A stretch of 64,000 nt of DNA from Flavobacteriales bacterium (GCA_020635675.1 JACJZJ010000004.1:310001-374000); one strand, 5' to 3'. Shown: positions 53,672-62,846, counted from the first letter of the stretch. Numbers and translations are program-made. The notes: generated from the letters alone by a model not told the origin.

Positions 53672-54709
53672 TCAAGGTTTTGTGATCCGCTCGATGGCAT
53701 GGACCTGAACTTCGCGACGGCGGCCCTTGACCGGTAGAACGGTCAGGGGGCCGATACGGAATCGGTCCTTCGCTTCGGGCATCCGCCGCAGGAGTTCGGC
53801 CGAGACCAGCATCCCCCCTTCGATCTCCTTGCTCAGTCCGAGCATGCGCGACAGGGTGTTCATCACGTCGCCGCTGAACTCGATCGCACGCTTGATATGG
53901 CCGATCTGGGCGCTGATGACGCGCCCACCATGGACCGCCCCTCTGTAGCTCGGGACCACACCGAACTCCCGCTGCAGGTCGTTCTCGTGCAGCTTGATGC
54001 GCTCCATGATGTCGAAATAAAGGTCGAGGCAGTTCAGGTAGTGCACGCCTTTGCGCATCGGCCAGCTGAAGATCACCTCGTCCCCGATGTACTTGTATAT
54101 CTCCGCCTCATTGCGCAGCACCGCGTCCGTCATCAGCGAGTAGGTCAGATTGAGGAACCGGAAATAGCGCATGTCACCAAGGCGTTCGGCCAGCGCGGTC
54201 GATCCAACCAGATCGATCGCCAACATGGCGCGCTCCTCCGATCGGGCCCGTTCATAGCGACCCAGAAGCGAACCGAGGAACATCCGACGGCCCATCAACT
54301 CTTCCACCTGCACCACCAGAATGGCCATGGAGGTGACCACGAAGACGCGCAGGACCAACCTGAAGAAACCGGGCATCATCAACATGCGGGCGAAACCACC
54401 GCCGGGATCCGCTTCACCGGGCAGGTCCGCATGGCTGTCGAAAACGAACGCCAGCGCCACCAAGGCGATCGTCAGCAGGTTCACGGCGAGGATCTTACCC
54501 AGGAACTGCAGCGGGATGGCCAGTGCCCGGAACCTGCGCCCGAACAGGAACTCCTCCAGGACACCGGTCCAGAAACCCAGCAACACCCAGGCCCACAGAT
54601 AGTGTGGGACGGGATCACCGCTGAAAAGCGTGAGCACCACCGCGACCGCGGCCGTTACCAGCGCGTACTTCAACAGTTTCCGCAACTTGTAACGCGTAAT
54701 GCTCGTCAT
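53672..54709 (-). CDS. Membrane-anchored class III adenylate cyclase-like protein
   Basis: A protein of 345 residues with hydrophobic segments (about 15-150, for example ALVTAAVAVVLTLF, LLTIALVALAFVF and FFRLVLRVFVVTSMAILVV) and a class III cyclase domain. The metal aspartates are in AIDLVGSTALAERLG and YIGDEVIFSW. The adenine-selecting lysine is present (YKYIGDE), and the Asn/Arg pair is in SGDVMNTLSRM. It is paralogous to the gene at 51470. ATG 54709 starts the protein; a -7-like TATCTTCG lies at 54716-54723 (minus), 6 nt before the ATG. It is followed at 5 bp by the propeller-like gene, probably in one transcript. Confidence 0.87.
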   Translation of the reverse strand: MTSITRYKLRKLLKYALVTAAVAVVLTLFSGDPVPHYLWAWVLLGFWTGVLEEFLFGRRFRALAIPLQFLGKILAVNLLTIALVALAFVFDSHADLPGEADPGGGFARMLMMPGFFRLVLRVFVVTSMAILVVQVEELMGRRMFLGSLLGRYERARSEERAMLAIDLVGSTALAERLGDMRYFRFLNLTYSLMTDAVLRNEAEIYKYIGDEVIFSWPMRKGVHYLNCLDLYFDIMERIKLHENDLQREFGVVPSYRGAVHGGRVISAQIGHIKRAIEFSGDVMNTLSRMLGLSKEIEGGMLVSAELLRRMPEAKDRFRIGPLTVLPVKGRRREVQVHAIERITKP

Positions 54710-54715
54710 GGCCGG

Positions 54716-54723
54716 CGAAGATA
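54716..54723 (-). promoter_or_regulatory. -7-like box of the second cyclase gene
   Basis: The minus strand reads TATCTTCG (one mismatch to TAnnTTTG), 6 nt before the ATG at 54709. Confidence 0.45.
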
Positions 54724-54761
54724 GCCGGTGCCCTCCCGGTGTTCGCCCGCCCCGATATCGG

Positions 54762-54769
54762 CATATTTG
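54762..54769 (+). promoter_or_regulatory. -7-like box directly before the methyltransferase gene (leaderless candidate)
   Basis: CATATTTG (one mismatch to TAnnTTTG) ends 4 nt before the ATG at 54774. Confidence 0.45.
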
Positions 54770-54773
54770 TCGT

Positions 54774-55439
54774 ATGTCCGGCTTGCAACGCCTGCTCAGC
54801 CACCTGTGGCCGATACCTGTTGAGCGGATCGCGGGGCACTACCAACCGCTCGAACTGACATGGGAACGCGGCCGGCTGGTGGTGAACACGGCCCGTGCGA
54901 ACCAATGCTTTGGAACGCTCCACCACCTGTGGCGGGCCGTGTTCCGCCGGATGAAGCTCCGACAGGACCCACCAGGACGGGTGCTCGTGCTCGGTTTCGG
55001 TGGAGGCAGTGTGGCCACCATCCTGCATTCGGAGTTGCATCTGCCCTGCTCTGTGGTGGGTGTGGAGGGCGACCCTGTGATGCTCGACCTGGCCGCACGT
55101 CCGCTCGGAGCCTTCGATCAGGAACGTGTCCAGGTGATCCTGTCCGATGCCGTCGCATGGGCAAGGACGGCCGAAGTGGAACCCTTCGACCTGGTCGTCG
55201 TTGACCTGTTCATCGACCTTGATGTGCCTGCGGAAGCGGCCACCGCCCAGTTCCAGGAGGACATCCAAAGGCTCACCACCAGAAGCGGCCGGATCGTCTT
55301 CAACACGATCGCACACGACGAGGAGAGCGCGACGCAAAGCAGCCGAATAGCCTCCGAAATGCGTCAATGGAGCGATGCGGTGGACGTCTTCGTGTACAAT
55401 TCGCTCAACCGGGTGTTCATTGCACGGTCCAAAACGTGA
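54774..55439 (+). CDS. Spermidine-synthase-like SAM/dcSAM-binding protein
   Basis: A protein of 221 residues with the spermidine-synthase superfamily Rossmann motifs: RVLVLGFGGGSVATIL (glycine-rich), VVGVEGDPVMLDLA (acidic residue for the ligand) and DLVVVDLFIDLD. It is shorter than true spermidine synthases (about 280 residues), lacking the N-terminal strand domain, so it may be a methyltransferase rather than an aminopropyltransferase. ATG 54774 follows a -7-like box at 4 nt. It is divergent from the second cyclase gene. Catalytic choice cannot be settled from sequence. Confidence 0.75.
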   Translation: MSGLQRLLSHLWPIPVERIAGHYQPLELTWERGRLVVNTARANQCFGTLHHLWRAVFRRMKLRQDPPGRVLVLGFGGGSVATILHSELHLPCSVVGVEGDPVMLDLAARPLGAFDQERVQVILSDAVAWARTAEVEPFDLVVVDLFIDLDVPAEAATAQFQEDIQRLTTRSGRIVFNTIAHDEESATQSSRIASEMRQWSDAVDVFVYNSLNRVFIARSKT

Positions 55440-55506
55440 CATGTCACACGTTCGAGGAACCATCCCGCGGCCCGAAATTTGGGGTCCGAAGCGCCCTTCG
55501 TTCGGC

Positions 55507-58500
55507 ATGCGAGCAGGATCGTCCATCTGTCTACTCATCGCCCTGATCGGGTTGGCCATTCCGAGCATGGCCCAGCCTACTTGTGCTATTTCCCTGGGTA
55601 GCGACGTCACGATCTGTGCCGGCGGAACGACCACGCTGACGCTGCCTTCGGGCTATACGAACATGTTGTGGAGCACTGGAGCGACCGGCCAGAACATCAC
55701 GACCGGGACCTCGGGCACCTATTGGGGGCAGGTCTCCTATCCTTCCGGCAACCTGGTCTACAACGGTGATTTCTCGGCCGGTAACGCCGGGTTCTGGACG
55801 CCCTATACCTACTCACCGAACCTGCAGGTGGATGGCAATTACTACATCGGCACGAACGCACAGACCTACCATCCGCAGTGGAGCTGCACCGGAAACGGCA
55901 ACTTCCTCATGCTGAACAGCGGGTTCGCGTTCGCGTGGATGGAAGCCTGGTGCCAGGGTGTGACGGTGTGCCCAGGCCAGACCTACACCTTGTCGTTCCG
56001 GATGGCGAATCTGGCCAATACAGGGCCATGCACGGTGGAATGGATGGTGGACTGGTCGACGGCGTTCGGCTCCGTTACGGCGAGCAACGTTCAGGGCCAA
56101 TGGAATACCTACAACACCACTTGGACCGCCGGGCCGAACCAGACATTCGCCAACTTCTGCCTCCGCATCACTTCGGGCTGGGGGATCGGGAACGATCTCG
56201 GCCTGGATGACATTTCCATCAGCGGGAACATCGTGCTCCGTGATACGGTGCAGGTGAACGTGACCCCACTGCCGGTGGTCGACCTCGGACCGGACCAGAC
56301 CCTCTGCGCCGGTGATCCGGTCCTGCTGGATGCCACACAACCCGGCGGCACCTACCTCTGGCAGGACGGCAGCACCAACGCCACCCTCAACGTCGCTACG
56401 GCAGGCACCTACAGCGTGGATGTCACGGTGAACGGATGCACCAGCAGCGACGCGGTCGATGTCAGTTTCGACCCACTGCCCGTGGTCGACCTCGGGCCGG
56501 ACCAGACCCTCTGCGCCGGTGATCCGGTCCTGCTGGATGCCACACAACCCGGCGGCACCTACCTCTGGCAGGACGGCAGCACCAACGCCACCCTCAACGT
56601 CGCTACGGCAGGCACCTACAGCGTGGATGTCACGGTGAACGGATGCACCAGCAGCGATGCCGTCGATGTCAGTTTCGACCCACTGCCCGTGGTCGACCTG
56701 GGACCGGACCAGACCCTCTGCGCCGGTGATCCGGTCCTGCTGGACGCCACACAACCCGGCGGCACCTACCTCTGGCAGGACGGCAGCACCAACGCCACCC
56801 TCAACGTCGCTACGGCAGGCACCTACAGCGTGGATGTCACGGTGAACGGATGCACCAGCAGCGACGCCGTCGATGTCAGCTTCGATCCACTGCCCGTGGT
56901 CGACCTCGGGCCGGACCAGACCCTCTGCGCCGGTGATCCGGTCCTGCTGGACGCCTCACAACCCGGCGGCACCTACCTCTGGCAGGACGGCAGCACCAAC
57001 GCCACCCTCAACGTCACTGCGGCAGGCACCTACAGCGTGGATGTCACGGTGAACGGATGCACCAGCAGCGATGCCGTCGATGTCAGTTTCGATCCACTGC
57101 CCGTGGTCGACCTCGGGCCGGACCAGACCCTCTGCGCCGGTGATCCGGTCCTGCTGGACGCCACACAACCCGGCGGCACCTACCTCTGGCAGGACGGCAG
57201 CACCAACGCCACCCTCAACGTCACTGCGGCAGGCACCTACAGCGTGGATGTCACGGTGAACGGATGCACCAGCAGCGATGCGGTCGATGTCAGTTTCGAT
57301 CCATTGCCGGTGGTCGACCTCGGACCGGACCAGACCCTCTGCGCCGGTGATCCGGTCCTGCTGGATGCCACACAACCCGGCGGCACCTACCTCTGGCAGG
57401 ACGGCAGCACCAACGCCACCCTCAACGTCGCTACGGCAGGCACCTACAGCGTGGATGTCACGGTGAACGGATGCACCAGCAGCGATGCCGTCGATGTCAG
57501 TTTCGATCCACTGCCCGTGGTCGACCTCGGGCCGGACCAGACCCTCTGCGCCGGTGATCCGGTCCTGCTGGACGCCTCACAACCCGGCGGCACCTACCTC
57601 TGGCAGGACGGCAGCACCAACGCCACCCTCAACGTCACTGCGGCAGGCACCTACAGCGTGGATGTCACGGTGAACGGATGCACCAGCAGCGATGCGGTCG
57701 ATGTCAGTTTCGATCCATTGCCGGTGGTCGACCTCGGACCGGACCAGACCCTCTGCGCCGGTGATCCGGTCCTGCTGGATGCCACACAACCCGGCGGCAC
57801 CTACCTCTGGCAGGACGGCAGCACCAACGCCACCCTCAACGTCGCTACGGCAGGCACCTACAGCGTGGATGTCACGGTGAACGGATGCACCAGCAGCGAC
57901 GCCGTCGATGTCAGCTTCGATCCATTGCCCGTGGTCGACCTGGGCAGCGATACCACGCTGTGCCCTGGGACGGACCTGACGCTGACCATCACGCAGCCGA
58001 ACTCGGGTGTGGTCTGGCAGAACGGGTCCAATGCGAACGATCTCTTCGTGAATGCGCCAGGCACTTATTCCGTATCGGTGACCGACCTGAACGGTTGCAT
58101 TGGAACGGATGCCATCAACGTGGCTTATGCGTCGCCGGATGCGATCGACCTGGGCAATGACACGACACTTTGCGCCGGTGCGAGCCTGCTCCTGGATGCC
58201 TCCCTGCCCGGTGCGACCTACCTCTGGAGCAATGGAGCGACCACCAGCAGCATCCTGGTGGGAAGTGCCGGCACATACGGCGTCACGGTCCAGCAGGGAG
58301 CCTGCGGCGTGAGCGACGCCATCCAGGTATCCCTCACATCACCGCCGACCGTCGACCTTGGTAATGACACCACCCTCTGTCCCGGAGAGGTCCTACTGCT
58401 CGACGCATCGGCGACCGGGGGAAGCTACCTCTGGCAGGACGGCACCGTGGCGCCGACCCATCCGGTGCAATCCGCCGGGATCTATTCGGTGCAGGTGACC

Positions 58501-60705
58501 GATGCGTTCGGTTGCACAGGAACGGACGCGATCGACGTCGGCTACGCGCAACCTGCGGCATTGGACCTGGGTCCGGATGTCACCCTTTGCCCGGGAGTTT
58601 CGATCATGCTCGATGCCACACTTGCCGGTGCCACCTATCTGTGGAGCACGGGAGGTACCTCATCCACGATCCAGGTCCAGTCGGCGGGGACCTATTGGGT
58701 GCAGGTCGGACAGGGATCCTGCTCGGTCAGCGATACGGTCACGATCGACGTCGTATCCCTGCCGGCCGTTGACCTGGGGCCCGACATCCAGCTTTGCGCC
58801 GGTGATCAGACGACCATCACGGCGAACGCACCCGGCGCGGCCTTGCTCTGGTCCGATGGCTCGTCAGGGTCGTCGGTCACTGTCGGTGGTGCAGGGACCT
58901 ACTGGGTACAAGCGACCATCGGACAATGCACCGTGGCCGACACGCTTGTCGTGGCCGTGGTCGCCGCACCGGTCCTGGATCTCGGCAATGACACCACGCT
59001 TTGCGCGGGCACGGACCTGGATCTGCATGTGAACCTCCCGGGTGCGAGCGTGGTATGGAGCGATGGAAGCTCCGGTAGCGATCTGCTGGTGAGCGCACCC
59101 GGAACGTATTGGGCCACCGTTACGCTTGGCAGCTGTTCCGCGACCGACACCACCACGGTGACGTATCTGCAGGCGATACCGCTCGACCTCGGACCGGACC
59201 AGACCCTCTGCTCAGGGTCCGTGGTGACGCTTGATGCGGACGTTCCGGGATCCATTGCGCTCTGGAGCGATGGTTCCAATGCGCCCACCCTCACCATCTC
59301 CACAGCAGGGACCTATTGGGTCGATGTGTCGCTCAATGGATGCCTGGTCACGGACACCATGGTCCTGAACATCTTGCCAACCCCCGTGATCGACCTGGGG
59401 CCGGATACGACAATCTGTGATGGGGACATGCTGGTCCTGGATGCCACGACCCCCGGTGCGACCTACCTGTGGCAGGATGGGATCACCACCCCGATCCGGG
59501 CGGTCAGCGTTGCGGGCAACTATATGGTCACAGTGGACCTCAATGGCTGCATGGCCCAGGACGCGTTCCTGTTGTCAATGATCCCGCTCCCGAACATCGA
59601 TCTTGGCAGCGATACCACGCTTTGTACAGGAGCCCAATTGACCTTGAGCACCCTGGTGCCCGGTGCCGTGCACAACTGGTCCGATGGCTCGTCCGGACCG
59701 ACCTTCGACGTGCTCGCACCCGGAGCGATCTGGTTGGAGGAAAGCTATCAGGGATGTTCCGCTTCGGACACCGTCATCGTGAACATGCTCGACCCGGGAT
59801 CAGTGGACCTTGGCCCGGACACGATGCTCTGCCCGGGCCAGACCCTGCTGCTGACCGTGATCGCACCAGGGACGACCATCACATGGGAGGATGGCAGCAA
59901 CGGTCCGGACCACATCGTGAACATGACCGGGAACTATTCGGTCACCGTGAACGTGGGCGGCTGCACAGCAGGCGATGCGATCGACGTGGACTACGTGAAC
60001 GTGCCTTCAGGCCTCCTTGGCGATGACCTGGACCAGTGCCCGGGCGATACCATCGTGCTCCAACTTCCACCCACGGCGGTGAACATCCTATGGTCCGATG
60101 GGAGCACGCAACAAGAAATGACGGTGACGGAAGCGGGGACCTATTCCGTACAGGCCGAGTGGGATGGATGCCCGATCACGGACCTCGTGGATGTCACGCT
60201 CGTCGATCCACCCCATGTGGACCTTGGTCCGGACATGGAACTTTGCGAGGGAGAGGACCTTCTGCTCAGCGTCGATCCCGCGCTGGGTGATATCGTTTGG
60301 AGCACCGGCTCGAACGACGCACAGATCCATGTGGATCGGGCGGGCACCTATCTCATTGCCATCACAGGAGAATGCGGATCCGCGATGGATTCGGTGCATG
60401 TCGCACTTGTCGATTGCGGACCATACATCCACGTACCGAATGCGTTCACGCCGGATGGAGATGGCATGAACGAGGCGTTCCTACCCGTGGTCGACGGACC
60501 TCTGTTGGACTATGCCTTTGACATATTCGATCGCTGGGGCGAGCGCATCTTCAGCAGCACCTCTCCCGAGGAAGGCTGGGATGGCACCTTGGCCGGAAGC
60601 CTTGTGCCGGACGGCGTCTACGTCTGGCAGCTCCGGTACAAGGCGGTGGCGCATGATGGGGTGAAGCAGGACCGCCTTATCGGGCACGTCACCCTACTCC
60701 GATGA
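55507..60705 (+). CDS. Very large repetitive T9SS type B (CHU_C) surface protein
   Basis: A protein of 1732 residues. The signal peptide (residues 1-22, ending PSMAQ) is followed by an Ig-like unit and a carbohydrate-binding-like jelly roll (NLVYNGDFSAGNAGFW, about residues 80-240). About 20 tandem Ig-like units of roughly 69 residues follow, with the pattern P.VDLGPDTTLC.G..L.LDA..PG..YLW.DGS...L.V..AGTYSV.V..NGC...D...V. The first eight are nearly identical at DNA level (56266-57921); the other 12 have diverged. The C-terminus is the gliding-motility-associated CHU_C domain (VPNAFTPDGDGMNEAF, FDRWGERIF, GWDG, PDGVYVWQLRY), directing type B T9SS export. An ATG at 55441 is an alternative start. 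Likely adhesin. Confidence 0.9.
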   Translation: MRAGSSICLLIALIGLAIPSMAQPTCAISLGSDVTICAGGTTTLTLPSGYTNMLWSTGATGQNITTGTSGTYWGQVSYPSGNLVYNGDFSAGNAGFWTPYTYSPNLQVDGNYYIGTNAQTYHPQWSCTGNGNFLMLNSGFAFAWMEAWCQGVTVCPGQTYTLSFRMANLANTGPCTVEWMVDWSTAFGSVTASNVQGQWNTYNTTWTAGPNQTFANFCLRITSGWGIGNDLGLDDISISGNIVLRDTVQVNVTPLPVVDLGPDQTLCAGDPVLLDATQPGGTYLWQDGSTNATLNVATAGTYSVDVTVNGCTSSDAVDVSFDPLPVVDLGPDQTLCAGDPVLLDATQPGGTYLWQDGSTNATLNVATAGTYSVDVTVNGCTSSDAVDVSFDPLPVVDLGPDQTLCAGDPVLLDATQPGGTYLWQDGSTNATLNVATAGTYSVDVTVNGCTSSDAVDVSFDPLPVVDLGPDQTLCAGDPVLLDASQPGGTYLWQDGSTNATLNVTAAGTYSVDVTVNGCTSSDAVDVSFDPLPVVDLGPDQTLCAGDPVLLDATQPGGTYLWQDGSTNATLNVTAAGTYSVDVTVNGCTSSDAVDVSFDPLPVVDLGPDQTLCAGDPVLLDATQPGGTYLWQDGSTNATLNVATAGTYSVDVTVNGCTSSDAVDVSFDPLPVVDLGPDQTLCAGDPVLLDASQPGGTYLWQDGSTNATLNVTAAGTYSVDVTVNGCTSSDAVDVSFDPLPVVDLGPDQTLCAGDPVLLDATQPGGTYLWQDGSTNATLNVATAGTYSVDVTVNGCTSSDAVDVSFDPLPVVDLGSDTTLCPGTDLTLTITQPNSGVVWQNGSNANDLFVNAPGTYSVSVTDLNGCIGTDAINVAYASPDAIDLGNDTTLCAGASLLLDASLPGATYLWSNGATTSSILVGSAGTYGVTVQQGACGVSDAIQVSLTSPPTVDLGNDTTLCPGEVLLLDASATGGSYLWQDGTVAPTHPVQSAGIYSVQVTDAFGCTGTDAIDVGYAQPAALDLGPDVTLCPGVSIMLDATLAGATYLWSTGGTSSTIQVQSAGTYWVQVGQGSCSVSDTVTIDVVSLPAVDLGPDIQLCAGDQTTITANAPGAALLWSDGSSGSSVTVGGAGTYWVQATIGQCTVADTLVVAVVAAPVLDLGNDTTLCAGTDLDLHVNLPGASVVWSDGSSGSDLLVSAPGTYWATVTLGSCSATDTTTVTYLQAIPLDLGPDQTLCSGSVVTLDADVPGSIALWSDGSNAPTLTISTAGTYWVDVSLNGCLVTDTMVLNILPTPVIDLGPDTTICDGDMLVLDATTPGATYLWQDGITTPIRAVSVAGNYMVTVDLNGCMAQDAFLLSMIPLPNIDLGSDTTLCTGAQLTLSTLVPGAVHNWSDGSSGPTFDVLAPGAIWLEESYQGCSASDTVIVNMLDPGSVDLGPDTMLCPGQTLLLTVIAPGTTITWEDGSNGPDHIVNMTGNYSVTVNVGGCTAGDAIDVDYVNVPSGLLGDDLDQCPGDTIVLQLPPTAVNILWSDGSTQQEMTVTEAGTYSVQAEWDGCPITDLVDVTLVDPPHVDLGPDMELCEGEDLLLSVDPALGDIVWSTGSNDAQIHVDRAGTYLIAITGECGSAMDSVHVALVDCGPYIHVPNAFTPDGDGMNEAFLPVVDGPLLDYAFDIFDRWGERIFSSTSPEEGWDGTLAGSLVPDGVYVWQLRYKAVAHDGVKQDRLIGHVTLLR
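56266..57921 (+). repeat. Eight near-identical 207-bp tandem units
   Basis: Eight in-frame copies of a 69-codon unit (start codon block CCACTGCCGGTGGTCGACCT) lie head to tail at 56266, 56473, 56680, 56887, 57094, 57301, 57508 and 57715. They differ at a few codons only: GACGCCTCACAA in units 4 and 7, ACTGCGGCA instead of GCTACGGCA in units 4, 5 and 7, and GATGCGGTC/CCATTGCCGGTG at the ends of units 5 and 7. The shared variant combinations suggest recent duplication of a two-unit block. Copy number may differ between cells or be mis-assembled. Confidence 0.92.
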
Positions 60706-62835
60706 TGGTTCGGCGTCAAAGCCTTCCTCCTTCCAGATGAATCGACGATCGGACGGTCGGAAGTAAGCGATCCGGTCGTTCCGCTCCACCTTGAACACGT
60801 GGTCGTCGAGCGGCTCCACAGCATCATAGACCTGGGGCAGGACCACCTCACCTTTCAGGTCGATCAGGCCGGTGCCCGCATCGGTGGTGGCCACGCACGA
60901 TCCACCACGCACATCGGTCAGCGCCCTATAGCGCGGCGGGATCACCTCGCGTCCCGTGCTGTCGATGAGCCCGGTTCGGCCACCGATGGCCACCCGGGCA
61001 TACCCGTGGTGCAGTTCCCAAGCCAGATCGTACTTGTAGTCCACCTTCAGGGTCCTGGAACGGTCCATGTACCCCCACTTGGTCTTCTTTTTCACAGGGA
61101 CCAACGGGCCTGTCATCATCCCCACGTCCGCGAACTGGCAGGGGATCACCGTGGCATCGTGCTCATCGATCAGGCCTTGTTTGCCCGCCGACCTCACCTC
61201 GGCAAAACCGCCTCGGAACTCGCCCCAGGTGGCCACGCCCTCCCCGGCCTCGTACTTCTGGGGGATCACCATGGTCCCCTTTCGATCGGCATACCCGCAT
61301 TTGCCCTTGTCCACGACCAGCGCAAGATCGTCCGCGAACGCACCGATATGGTCGTGGACGGGTTCAAGGAGGACATCGCCGAACGGGCTGATCACCCCGA
61401 ACCTGCCACCCTCCCTTACGCGGGAGACCCCACGCTCGAACCCTTCGATCCAATCGTACTTGACCGGCACGACCAATTCGCCCTTTGTATCGATGACACC
61501 GTTCGCTCCGTCCTTCTCGATCACCGCCAATCCGTGGTGGAAGGAACTGGCCAGATCGTACATGAACGGGATGACGACGTTGCCGCGTGCATCGATGAAG
61601 CCGTACTTGCCATCCTTCGACGCATAGGCGATGCCGTTATTGAATTCCCCCACCTCACCGAAAGCCAGCGGTACCGCCAGGTCGCCGTTGCGGTCCACGG
61701 CACCGGCCATGCCATGGGCTTCCACGGTCGCGAGCCCCTCCACGAAATCGAGCACGTCATCGTAGGTGATCGGTACGACCTCCTTCCCTGTCTTGTTGAT
61801 GGTGCCCGCCTCCTGATCCCGGCCCACCAGCGCCTGCCCGTTGATGAACGGCTCGACCCAGTCATATTCCGCCTTGATCCGCTCCACACCTTGTTCATCG
61901 ATGAAGCCCCATCTCCCATCGCGCCGGAAGGGATAGAGCACCAGGCTTGCCACCTTGTAATCCTGTACAAGCTCCTGGATGAACGGATAATCCGGATATG
62001 CACGGAGGAATTCCGTGATGGCACTGACGCTGAGGTCCGCCGTATAGCGTTCATAGAGCGCATGCCAGGCATCCGGCACGTTGTGGTTGTCCGGATGGCC
62101 GAGGATGAACGCGTGCATTTCCTGGATCGACCGATGTGGCGTGCTCAGTCGGTAGATCTCGTCCTCGGCGCTTGCTGCGTAGGGGCTGTCCGGATGGTCC
62201 CTGATGAAACGCTCGAACTCCTCCAGGCCACCGCCCGAGGTCGCCTCCCGGTAGGTCGCCTCCTGGAGCCGTGATCGGGCCTCGTAGATCTGTTGTGATC
62301 GCGGGTAATGCGCGATGAACTCCGCATAGGCCGCAGCGGAGTCCTTTTCGCGGGCCTGTTGGAACGCCAAGTGGTCGCGAACGCGTTCGGCGTCCTGTGC
62401 CTGCGGGCTATGGGCGAACCTGCTCAGGAAACGATCATAGGCACCGATCGTATTCTCCGCGCTGGCAAGGTCCCAAGCCACCTCGAAGATGTGCGCGCGC
62501 TGGTCGTTCAGCGCGACCTGGTCCACACCCACCCGTCCGATGGAACGCCGCTCGCGATCGTCCGCCCGATCGAACGCCAGGTCCGCGCGCATCAGGAACG
62601 CATACGCCGAATCCAGTTGATAGAACGGGTTGTCGTTCCTTCCCGCGATCACGCTCAATCCGTACCACGCCGCGGCGGGGTGTTGCTTCACCTGCCCCTG
62701 AAAGAGCGACCGGGCCTTGAAGTAATCATGGATCCGGAGCGCTTCGAAGGCCTTGTCCAGCCTGCCCGCCAGCGCGGTATGGGCCAACGTGGACAGGGCG
62801 ATGAATGCCAGCATGCGCATCGACGGGTGCATCAT
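60694..62835 (-). CDS. Secreted WG-repeat protein with N-terminal TPR-like region
   Basis: A protein of 713 residues. The signal peptide (MRMLAFIALSTLAHTALAG) is preceded by two alternative ATGs (62835, 62832; also 62820). Residues about 25-310 are helical and TPR-like (DAERVRDHLAFQQAREKD, FERFIRDHPDSPYAASAEDE). Residues about 320-700 are WG repeats: DGRWGFIDEQGVERIKAEYD, DGKYGFIDARGNVVIPFMYD, RFGVISPFGDVLLEPVHD and KWGYMDRSRTLKVDYKYD. WG repeats are common in Bacteroidota exported proteins of unknown function. The stop overlaps the convergent surface protein by 12 bp. A -7-like box ends 3 nt before the first ATG. Confidence 0.85.
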   Translation of the reverse strand: MMHPSMRMLAFIALSTLAHTALAGRLDKAFEALRIHDYFKARSLFQGQVKQHPAAAWYGLSVIAGRNDNPFYQLDSAYAFLMRADLAFDRADDRERRSIGRVGVDQVALNDQRAHIFEVAWDLASAENTIGAYDRFLSRFAHSPQAQDAERVRDHLAFQQAREKDSAAAYAEFIAHYPRSQQIYEARSRLQEATYREATSGGGLEEFERFIRDHPDSPYAASAEDEIYRLSTPHRSIQEMHAFILGHPDNHNVPDAWHALYERYTADLSVSAITEFLRAYPDYPFIQELVQDYKVASLVLYPFRRDGRWGFIDEQGVERIKAEYDWVEPFINGQALVGRDQEAGTINKTGKEVVPITYDDVLDFVEGLATVEAHGMAGAVDRNGDLAVPLAFGEVGEFNNGIAYASKDGKYGFIDARGNVVIPFMYDLASSFHHGLAVIEKDGANGVIDTKGELVVPVKYDWIEGFERGVSRVREGGRFGVISPFGDVLLEPVHDHIGAFADDLALVVDKGKCGYADRKGTMVIPQKYEAGEGVATWGEFRGGFAEVRSAGKQGLIDEHDATVIPCQFADVGMMTGPLVPVKKKTKWGYMDRSRTLKVDYKYDLAWELHHGYARVAIGGRTGLIDSTGREVIPPRYRALTDVRGGSCVATTDAGTGLIDLKGEVVLPQVYDAVEPLDDHVFKVERNDRIAYFRPSDRRFIWKEEGFDAEPSSE

Positions 62836-62838
62836 CGG

Positions 62839-62846
62839 CCAAAATA
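62839..62846 (-). promoter_or_regulatory. -7-like box directly before the WG-repeat gene (leaderless candidate)
   Basis: The minus strand reads TATTTTGG (one mismatch to TAnnTTTG), ending 3 nt before the first ATG at 62835. Confidence 0.45.

Noticed and set aside
55375..55506. N-terminal extension of the CHU_C protein into the methyltransferase gene
   Set aside because: The extension overlaps the preceding gene and places the signal peptide 44 residues inside; ATG 55507 begins it cleanly.
56266..57921. CRISPR-like array
   Set aside because: Repeat units are 207 bp, contiguous, in frame and without unique spacers; they encode Ig-like protein repeats.
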